5,847 nt of DNA from the NCBI GenBank assembly GCA_021769025.1, contig JAETTS010000179.1, positions 1 to 5,847 on the forward strand. The letters are read 5' to 3'. The DNA comes from Enterocloster bolteae. GTDB taxonomy: Bacteria; Bacillota_A; Clostridia; Lachnospirales; Lachnospiraceae. This document shows positions 1-4,817 of the stretch, in pieces. The notes beneath the pieces were generated by a model, which saw only the letters and a list, made by a program, of their open reading frames with translations, ran no database searches and was not told where the DNA came from. The position numbers were made by a program, and so were the translations under genes. The first letter of the stretch is position 1, and each line of letters starts with the position of its first letter.

Positions 1-102
1 AAAAGACAGCGCCTAAGTACCGATGGTCTTCAAGTACCCTGGAGAAAACAACATAAGTCCCTGGCCCGGCTGCGTTATCTCGGAAGGTCAAACGTTATCT
101 AA
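1..102 (+). other. Possible 3' end of an upstream reading frame (33 codons)
   Basis: A frame is open from the first base of the window and closes at a TAA at 100-102. The 33 residues are rich in Arg, Lys, Gln and Leu and match no family I recognise. A run this short, open at the window edge, can arise by chance, and a second frame (3-56) is also open from the edge. It may be the C-terminus of a gene upstream or plain leader DNA. No hairpin followed by a T-run is seen after its stop. Confidence 0.2.
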
Positions 103-136
103 ATGACATTGGACAATCATGTGTATATGACAGGGG

Positions 137-144
137 AAGGAGGA
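137..144 (+). promoter_or_regulatory. Strong ribosome binding site of the aldo/keto reductase gene
   Basis: AAGGAGGA is a near-perfect Shine-Dalgarno sequence lying 5 bases before the ATG at 150. It fixes the start of the reductase. No convincing -35/-10 pair with normal spacing is visible between 1 and 136. TATATG at 124-129 resembles a -10 element but lacks a well-placed -35. Confidence 0.85.
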
Positions 145-149
145 TTGGA

Positions 150-1139
150 ATGGAAGGTTACAGAGAAAAAACAGATATGGTTACGGCTGATGGCAGCAGG
201 ATTTCGGATATTGCATTGGGCACGCTGTATTTTGGAAGCCGTATTTCCCAGAAACACAGTGAACGGCTTTTAGATACTTTTTTTGAAGCGGGCGGAAATC
301 AGATTGACACGGCCCGGTCCTATGCGCAGTGGCTGGAAGGCGGGGCCGGGGCCAGTGAGGATGCCATTGGCCGGTGGCTTTCGGGAAGGAAGCGGGAGGC
401 GGTATTTTTGGGGACGAAAGGGGGACTTATGCCCAGAGGGTATAATGTTACCAGGGGAAATCTGGAGAGAAGCCACTTGGAGGCGGAGCTGGATGCCAGC
501 AGAAAGGCTTTGAGGACAGATTATATTGACTTGTATTGGCTTCACAGAGACGATTTGCGCTTCCAGGCAGGGGAAATCGTGGAACTTATGAACCAGTGGA
601 TCCGCCAGGGGAAAATCCGGTATTTTGGAGTGTCCAATTGGAGTACAAAACGGATCAAAGAGGCCAATGGGTATGCCAGGGAACATGGGCTTTATGGCAT
701 CTGCGGTTCTCAGATTCAGTATGGATTGGGGGTGTGTACTGCCAGAGATTGGGGAGATGAAAGCATTCTGTGTATGAATGAGGAGGAATATGAGGAATAT
801 AAGAAGCTTATGATTCCGGTTTACGGGTATTCTGCTCAGGCTGAGGGGTATTTTTCTATATATTTGGAGAAAGGATCGTCGGGCCTTCCTCTGGATACCA
901 GAAAGAAGTATGACACGCCGCTTAACCGTGGGAGGGCAGGAAGGCTGGCAGAACTTGCCGGGAAGAAGGAGATTTCCATTTCCTGGCTTATGGCAGAATA
1001 TGTGCTCCGATCGCCATTTCCGGCGGTCTTTCTCTTGGGAGGAAGCAATGAGATGCGGATGAAGGAAATTATGGATGGTTACAAAAACCATGTACGGCAG
1101 TTGACGGATGATGAATGGGAGGAAGTGACAGGATCGTAG
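150..1139 (+). CDS. Aldo/keto reductase family oxidoreductase
   Basis: This is a 329-residue cytoplasmic (alpha/beta)8-barrel oxidoreductase expected to reduce an aldehyde or ketone using NADPH; the length is normal for the family. The catalytic tetrad is complete: Asp53 and Tyr58 (in NQIDTARSYAQW), Lys90 (GTKGG) and His132 (YWLHRDD). Other family marks are the IRYFGVSNW strand near residue 160, a GSQIQYG strand near 190, and a C-terminal LLGGSNEMRMKEIM segment that corresponds to the cofactor phosphate-binding loop. There is no signal peptide or membrane segment. The ATG at 150 follows an excellent RBS. The gene seems to be transcribed alone or as the last gene of a unit, since a terminator lies about 70 bases after its stop. 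The substrate cannot be read from the sequence; relatives in gut Clostridia are often found near sugar genes. The family call is firm and the exact subfamily is not. Confidence 0.95.
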   Translation: MEGYREKTDMVTADGSRISDIALGTLYFGSRISQKHSERLLDTFFEAGGNQIDTARSYAQWLEGGAGASEDAIGRWLSGRKREAVFLGTKGGLMPRGYNVTRGNLERSHLEAELDASRKALRTDYIDLYWLHRDDLRFQAGEIVELMNQWIRQGKIRYFGVSNWSTKRIKEANGYAREHGLYGICGSQIQYGLGVCTARDWGDESILCMNEEEYEEYKKLMIPVYGYSAQAEGYFSIYLEKGSSGLPLDTRKKYDTPLNRGRAGRLAELAGKKEISISWLMAEYVLRSPFPAVFLLGGSNEMRMKEIMDGYKNHVRQLTDDEWEEVTGS

Positions 1140-1208
1140 GAATGGTGTGATGTATGCGGCAGAAATTTGTTGCATTACTTGAAAGGGATTCTTCGAAGAC
1201 GGAGATAC

Positions 1209-1235
1209 AGAAGCCTTCGGAGGATTCTTTTATTT
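1209..1235 (+). terminator. Intrinsic terminator after the aldo/keto reductase
   Basis: AGAA-G-CCT at 1209-1216 pairs with AGG-A-TTCT at 1221-1228 around a TCGG loop, giving seven base pairs and one G-A mismatch. The stem is followed by TTTATTT at 1229-1235. It lies about 70 bases after the reductase stop, in the right orientation to end that transcript. An upstream CTTCGAAG (1191-1198) could pair with part of the stem instead, but nothing else suggests regulated attenuation. Confidence 0.65.
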
Positions 1236-1307
1236 GGGGCTGTCTGCAAGGTAAGGATTATCAGCGTTGGATTTCATAAAAAATTTATGGATTTATTCTT
1301 CGTTTCC

Positions 1308-1316
1308 TGTTATTAT
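1308..1316 (+). promoter_or_regulatory. Possible extended -10 promoter element for the Rpn-like gene
   Basis: TGTTATTAT has the form TGn followed by TATTAT, an extended -10 match for the housekeeping sigma factor, about 100 bases before the ATG at 1419. The -35 region at the usual distance (near 1288-1293, TGGATT) is poor, so this is only a candidate. Confidence 0.3.
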
Positions 1317-1418
1317 TTATGTAAGTCTAAGGAAATCAAACATTCTATGTTCACGCAGTTCTGCGGTATCGTTCCAAGACAGAAAATAACACATACAGGA
1401 AAAGGGGAAACACTGCTT

Positions 1419-2156
1419 ATGGGAAAAAGCAATATTACAGAAAGAAACTTTGCAGTAACGATGGAGGCAGCGGCAGACATAACGCCATTTTCTAACCGAG
1501 AGGTAAAATCCAGTGCGTTCACCCAGCCGTATCCGCTGGAAAAAACATTGAGATTATCGGATTCGTATATTGAAAAACCGGATTCCCTTATGTTAGAATT
1601 GGTGGCGAAGGTAATCAATATCAATCTGCCAGAGAACCATGCTATTCTTAGGAAGTGCCGGCCCTTATATGAATATTCCTGGTTTATCCAGAGGATCAGG
1701 GAATATATGAGAAGGGGGCAGGAGAGGGACACTGCGGTGATCCAGGCCGTTAAGGACTGTGAGAAGGAAGGGATACTGGCAGAGTTTGTGCGCAAGTATG
1801 GATCGGAGGTTGTGAATATGCTGTTTACACAGTTTAATATGGATGATGCGTTGGAAGTACGTTATGAAGAGGGGAGAGAGGATGGAATAGAGCAGGGGAG
1901 GAAAGAAGGAAAAGAGGAAGGGAGGGTAGAAGGGAAAGAAGAAGGAGAGTTCTTAAAACTGATCAAGTTGATTTGCTTAAAGCTAAAAAAAGAAAAGACG
2001 GTAAAAGCAATCGCGGAAGAGCTAGAGGAAGAGGAATCCAAGATCAGCCAAATCTGTGCCGTTGCAAAGGAATGCAATTTGGATGTTGATCGTATTTACA
2101 GCGAGTTTCAGGCAGTACTAGGGAAAGATGATGGTAAAGCTATAACTGGCCATTGA
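1419..2156 (+). CDS. Truncated Rpn-family (PD-(D/E)XK nuclease / putative transposase) protein lacking the nuclease core
   Basis: This 245-residue product matches the C-terminal half of the Rpn/YhgA-like family (recombination-promoting nucleases, often labelled PD-(D/E)XK family transposases). The recognisable part begins at PYPLEKTLRLSDSY (37-50) and runs through LELVAKVININ (59-69), a helical block with KCRPLYEYS (79-87) and SEVVNMLFTQFN, then a Glu/Gly/Lys/Arg tail of four-residue periodicity (149-177) and a final amphipathic helical region. Full-length members, about 300 or more residues, place the catalytic PD-(D/E)XK core, with its EHQST-type motif, before this block. Here only about 36 unrelated-looking residues precede it, so the core seems deleted and nuclease activity is unlikely. 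I chose the ATG at 1419 because an AAAAGGGG site lies about 11 bases upstream; an in-frame ATG at 1167 would run through a terminator. It may be a decaying remnant or a retained non-catalytic derivative. Family call fairly sure; status uncertain. Confidence 0.72.
   Translation: MGKSNITERNFAVTMEAAADITPFSNREVKSSAFTQPYPLEKTLRLSDSYIEKPDSLMLELVAKVININLPENHAILRKCRPLYEYSWFIQRIREYMRRGQERDTAVIQAVKDCEKEGILAEFVRKYGSEVVNMLFTQFNMDDALEVRYEEGREDGIEQGRKEGKEEGRVEGKEEGEFLKLIKLICLKLKKEKTVKAIAEELEEEESKISQICAVAKECNLDVDRIYSEFQAVLGKDDGKAITGH
1866..1949 (+). repeat. Purine-rich low-complexity tract encoding an EG(R/K)-type repeat
   Basis: Within the Rpn-like gene, 80 of these 84 bases are purines, including 33 in a row at 1894-1926. 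They encode a degenerate four-residue repeat of the form E-G-(K/R)-E. Such tails are typical of the family and vary in length between copies, probably by slippage. Confidence 0.8.
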
Positions 2157-2183
2157 TGAAACGATTCGCTTGATGTTTAAATC

Positions 2184-2222
2184 GCCTGCAGCGTTTAGAG
2201 TCGCTGCAGGCAATGACTTTTT
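2184..2222. terminator. Hairpin between convergent genes, probable bidirectional terminator
   Basis: GCCTGCAGCG at 2184-2193 and its exact complement CGCTGCAGGC at 2202-2211 form a perfect 10-bp GC-rich stem with an 8-base loop. On the plus strand a five-T run follows at 2218-2222 after a 6-base spacer, a weaker tail than usual. On the minus strand the following bases are A/T-rich with only a short T-run. It lies 27 bases after the stop of the Rpn-like gene and 17 bases beyond the stop of the opposing cupin gene, so it could end both transcripts. Confidence 0.65.
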
Positions 2223-2228
2223 ATATCG

Positions 2229-2570
2229 CTATACAAAATCTTCCCTCATTGGTGTAAAAAAGTCTACCAGAATCCCGGCTTCCAGGCATTCACAGCCATG
2301 GACGATATCGTTCTGTTTAAGCAGGGTATCCCCGGCCGTTACCTCCTTGGTTACGTCTCCGATGGTGAAGCGGAAACGACCGCTGGCCACATAGGTAATC
2401 TGTGTATGGGGATGGTGATGCATGGATCCGATAGCGCCTTTTTGAAATTCATTTTCCACACACATCAGCTCATCACAGTATGCCAGGACTCTCCGGATTA
2501 CACCGGGAGCTGCCTGAACATCTTCAGCTGTGTCATGAAAACACCAGTTGTTTCCTTTTTTCTCGTTCAT
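2229..2570 (-). CDS. KdgF-like single-domain cupin protein
   Basis: This 113-residue cytoplasmic protein is a single small cupin barrel. Cupin motif 1 is G48-S-M-H51-H-H53-P-H55-T-Q57 followed by G64; motif 2 is G80-D...H91. His51, His53, Gln57 and His91 are the likely metal ligands, with Gln in place of the usual Glu. The tail VDFFTPMREDF (102-112) is typical of the KdgF-type group, as is RRVLAYCDELM near the N-terminus. KdgF converts 4,5-unsaturated monouronates from pectin or alginate breakdown to the linear keto-deoxyuronate. Overall likeness to KdgF is strong, but many such cupins in Clostridia are uncharacterised, so the reaction is inferred. The frame stays open to 2723, but I place the start at the ATG at 2570 because AAAAGGAGA lies just upstream and the cupin homology begins soon after. 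The gene stands alone, convergent with the Rpn-like gene and divergent from the glutaredoxin-like gene. Confidence 0.88.
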   Translation of the reverse strand: MNEKKGNNWCFHDTAEDVQAAPGVIRRVLAYCDELMCVENEFQKGAIGSMHHHPHTQITYVASGRFRFTIGDVTKEVTAGDTLLKQNDIVHGCECLEAGILVDFFTPMREDFV

Positions 2571-2576
2571 ATTGTT

Positions 2577-2584
2577 CTCCTTTT
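2577..2584 (-). promoter_or_regulatory. Ribosome binding site that sets the cupin start
   Basis: On the minus strand AAAAGGAG lies 6 bases before the ATG at 2570. This is far better than anything before the upstream in-frame ATGs (at 2723, 2618 and 2594) and supports the shorter 113-residue protein. Confidence 0.8.
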
Positions 2585-2590
2585 GAAGTA

Positions 2591-2620
2591 TCATGAAGCC
2601 TCCCAGGCTTCTTGTCATGA
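2591..2620. repeat. Inverted repeat with flanking TCATGA copies in the cupin leader
   Basis: GAAGCCT (2595-2601) and AGGCTTC (2605-2611) form a perfect 7-bp stem with a CCC loop. The palindrome TCATGA occurs at both ends (2591-2596 and 2615-2620), 24 bases apart. The element lies 20-50 bases upstream of the cupin ATG, so it is in the 5' leader or the core promoter of that gene. It could be an operator or an mRNA hairpin; no regulator can be named. I see no strong minus-strand -35/-10 pair nearby. Confidence 0.5.
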
Positions 2621-2730
2621 GTCTTAAGATTCTCTTGGCTATAAAAATATGTCGGCATAGATCAGGAAAAAATAATAGAAATTCAGGCAAGTCATCAGAG
2701 GAAATGGAATTGTGGCAATACATTGGTGTC

Positions 2731-2759
2731 TTGTATTCTTAAACGGACTATGATAGAGT
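2731..2759 (+). promoter_or_regulatory. Probable sigma-A promoter of the glutaredoxin-like gene
   Basis: TTGTAT at 2731-2736 and TAGAGT at 2754-2759 are separated by exactly 17 bases, and TGA directly before the latter gives an extended -10. Transcription would begin near 2766, leaving a leader of about 50 bases before the ATG at 2815. Confidence 0.5.
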
Positions 2760-2814
2760 GAAAAGAAATTAGTGCAGCGATGTACTAGACTTCTGAAGAA
2801 AGGAAAAAGAAATC

Positions 2815-3150
2815 ATGTTAAAAGTATACGGTGCAGATATCTGCCGGGATTGTATGGCCATGAAGAAGCTTTTTGTGGAAAAGGAGGTTTATTATGAGTA
2901 TGTGGATATTATTTCCAATACGGCAAATATGAGAGAATTTTTGACGATCCGGGATCATGCAGCCCTCTATAGGGAGATTCGCAGCCGGGAAGGCGGTGGA
3001 CTCGGGATCCCGCTGGTTGTGAAGGGGGAGGACATGTCTTTTGATATCAACGAGGCCCTCTCCTGGGAAGGAGAGGAGCCTGTGGAGAAAAGCCAGTATG
3101 ATAGGATTGCAGAGCAGATGGGGGAGTTTATAAGGCTTAGGGCTAAGTAG
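2815..3150 (+). CDS. Glutaredoxin-like thioredoxin-fold protein
   Basis: This 111-residue cytoplasmic protein has a thioredoxin fold. It opens with a beta strand (LKVYGADI) leading into a CRDC active site (Cys10 and Cys13). The cis-proline of the family is Pro66 in the GIP motif. Such proteins carry out thiol-disulfide exchange or deglutathionylation; in Clostridia, which mostly lack glutathione, the physiological thiol is unknown. The segment between about 40 and 60 (EFLTIRDHAALYREIRS) matches the 'glutaredoxin-related' group common in Firmicutes rather than classical CPYC glutaredoxins. The ATG at 2815 follows a GAAAGGA site at 2798-2804, 10 bases away. The gene stands alone: it diverges from the cupin gene and converges on the response regulator gene with only 23 bases between their stops. 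No clear terminator lies between them. Confidence 0.87.
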   Translation: MLKVYGADICRDCMAMKKLFVEKEVYYEYVDIISNTANMREFLTIRDHAALYREIRSREGGGLGIPLVVKGEDMSFDINEALSWEGEEPVEKSQYDRIAEQMGEFIRLRAK

Positions 3151-3173
3151 ATGGGATTGCCAGGACTGCTTTT

Positions 3174-4769
3174 CTATAGGGATTGCTGTACAAATTCCCT
3201 TGGAGACAGGCCAGTGACCTTTTTAAAGACCTTGCTGAAGTAAAAGGCACTTTCGAATCCAAGGCGATCCGCCACTTCATATACCTTCATGTCCTGCTCC
3301 AGAAGCATGGTCTTGGCCCGGCTTACTTTTATCTGGCTGATATATTCGGAGAAACCGATGCCGCAAGTTTTCTTAAAGGTAGCGCTTAAGTAGTTAGGGC
3401 TTAAGCCGAAGACAGCGGATAACTCGTTGAGAGTCAATCGTTCATCGGAGTGGCTTAAGATATATTTTTGGATGTTGGAGATAATATGTTCCTTGTAAGA
3501 GACCCGTTTCGAGCGCAATATATCACATAGGCCGTCCCGGAGGTGGGTCATCCACTCGGCTACCTGTTCTACATTGCCCATGCGGTAGATGGAGCGGTAA
3601 TTGTCTGCATCATCAGAGAAGATCTCCGTAAGCAGTTCCTCGCCGGAGGGCATCAGCGACAGGAACAGATACAGGATGTTGCAGGCACCGTCAATGGCCT
3701 GCAGATACCTTAAAGGGTTGGAGCAGAACAGGTCGATGATCTGGGTTAAGGTATCGTATAGAATCCCGGCATCCAGCTCTTCAAAGGCTTTGGTAAGGTC
3801 ATTTTTGAAAAGGGTGATGTTAAAGGAATTCTTAATGTCTTCCGGCTTTACCTGATTGTAATCCCGAAACGGATCCTCTGGCGTGGCGGTAGTAAAGGCG
3901 ACTCTGGCATCCTGGCAGGAATCGCTGATTTTCAAAGGGGAATCTGCCACAGAGCCAATGCCTGCCATCAGGCGGACATTAAAATACTTATGTACCATAT
4001 TGGAAGCGTGTGAAAGGGCTTCCCACATTTTTTTCTGTTCTTCTGCGCCGGCTGAAGGCGTATAGAAGATCACAGAAAAATGCTTTAAGTCCAGGGAGAT
4101 CACATAGCAGGGAAGATAGCGGTTTAGAATGTCCCTTACCATCTGCATGGTGCTGTTGTACAGATTCATTCGTTTTTCATGAGGCATTTCCCGGGCACCC
4201 TCTTCCACGATCTCGCAGTGGACCGCCACAAAGTATAGGTTGTCAAAATCCAGGTTTAACTCCTGGGCCTGAAGCTTAAACTGCTCTTCGTTGTCAAAAA
4301 GGTTATGGAGGAGCCGCAGAAAAAATTTGTCTGTGTAACTCTGCAGAAGAGGGCGGCCTGCGCTATGGACTGTATCGCTAGCTTTTCGCTCTTCCAACCT
4401 GTCTAAGGCCCGCCGGATGGATTTCTCCAGGGAACAGGCATCTAATTCCAACTTGATCAGATAATCTACTACCTCATAGGAAAGGGCCTGTCTTGCCAGC
4501 TCAAACTCCTCGTAGCTGGTAAGAATAAGGAATAATGGGATTTTGCCGTAGGTTTCCCTGCAGATTCTCACCAGTTCCAGGCCGTCCATGATGGGCATGC
4601 GAATATCTGTAATAACGATCTCCGGCGAATATTCCTCGATCATCTCCAGAGCCGCTGCGCCATTCATAGCGGTACCGCACACTTCAATGCCATAGTCTGC
4701 CCAGTTTAACATGGATTTGATGCCGATCTGGACCAGAGGCTCATCATCTGCAATCAGTAATTTTACCAT
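3174..4769 (-). CDS. YesN-type response regulator with AraC-family DNA-binding domain
   Basis: This 531-residue cytoplasmic regulator has three parts. Residues 1-120 are a receiver domain with the acidic pair Asp8/Asp9, phospho-acceptor Asp55 (ITDIRMP), the Thr84/Ser85 region and Lys106. Residues about 130-425 are the poorly conserved middle region of large YesN-like regulators. Residues about 428-531 are an AraC-type domain with two helix-turn-helix units (near 445-467 and 493-516) and the typical ending GFESAFYFSKVFKKVTGLSPREF. Phosphorylation by the neighbouring kinase should let it bind DNA and activate target promoters, commonly sugar transporter genes in this group. Lys106 is followed by Leu instead of the usual Pro (YLIKLELD), a variant I recall from other YesN-like proteins. 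The ATG at 4769 has AGAAGGAC (4777-4784) 7 bases upstream. It lies 48 bases downstream of the kinase stop and is surely cotranscribed with it. Confidence 0.95.
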   Translation of the reverse strand: MVKLLIADDEPLVQIGIKSMLNWADYGIEVCGTAMNGAAALEMIEEYSPEIVITDIRMPIMDGLELVRICRETYGKIPLFLILTSYEEFELARQALSYEVVDYLIKLELDACSLEKSIRRALDRLEERKASDTVHSAGRPLLQSYTDKFFLRLLHNLFDNEEQFKLQAQELNLDFDNLYFVAVHCEIVEEGAREMPHEKRMNLYNSTMQMVRDILNRYLPCYVISLDLKHFSVIFYTPSAGAEEQKKMWEALSHASNMVHKYFNVRLMAGIGSVADSPLKISDSCQDARVAFTTATPEDPFRDYNQVKPEDIKNSFNITLFKNDLTKAFEELDAGILYDTLTQIIDLFCSNPLRYLQAIDGACNILYLFLSLMPSGEELLTEIFSDDADNYRSIYRMGNVEQVAEWMTHLRDGLCDILRSKRVSYKEHIISNIQKYILSHSDERLTLNELSAVFGLSPNYLSATFKKTCGIGFSEYISQIKVSRAKTMLLEQDMKVYEVADRLGFESAFYFSKVFKKVTGLSPREFVQQSL

Positions 4770-4817
4770 GGATTTTGTCCTTCTTTCTCCTTTTCCTCAA
4801 GGGTTTCGTCTGATGAA

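Larger units (their letters stand above)
1140..1418. other. 279-bp gap between the reductase and the Rpn-like gene
   Basis: The first half holds the reductase terminator (near 1209-1235). The second half is AT-rich and holds a possible promoter (near 1308-1316) and a small hairpin (CGCA at 1354-1357 pairing with TGCG at 1362-1365) in the putative leader of the next gene. One frame is open through the whole gap from an ATG at 1167 into the Rpn-like gene, but its 84 codons run through the terminator, give a very Arg- and hydrophobic-rich sequence unlike any family I know, and lack a good RBS. I treat the gap as non-coding. Confidence 0.65.

Noticed and set aside
270..1175. A 301-codon open frame on the minus strand opposite the aldo/keto reductase
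   Set aside because: It lies almost wholly antisense to a gene with a complete catalytic tetrad, its sequence is Pro/Ile/Arg-rich with no recognisable domain, and I see no RBS for it.
1167..1418. N-terminal extension of the Rpn-like frame
   Set aside because: It runs through the terminator hairpin at 1209-1235, has no good RBS at 1167, and its residues look like translated non-coding DNA.
1140..1418. Riboswitch or T-box in the gap before the Rpn-like gene
   Set aside because: Only small hairpins are visible; no conserved riboswitch core or T-box sequence can be recognised, and the one terminator fits the end of the reductase gene.
1313..1795. A 160-codon minus-strand frame opposite the Rpn-like gene
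   Set aside because: It is antisense to recognisable family sequence and shows no domain of its own.
1862..2077. A Ser/Pro-rich minus-strand frame
   Set aside because: It is simply the complement of the purine-rich repeat tract, so the Ser/Pro/Phe bias is an artefact.
1419..2156. An insertion sequence carrying the 'transposase'
   Set aside because: The 'transposase' label of this family is historical. I see no terminal inverted repeats or target-site duplication around the gene.
2298..2627. A 109-codon plus-strand frame
   Set aside because: It lies opposite the cupin gene, which has clear metal-binding motifs; this frame has none.
2571..2723. N-terminal extension of the cupin frame
   Set aside because: Cupin homology starts after 2570, the strong RBS sits just before that ATG, and the extension would cover the leader hairpin.
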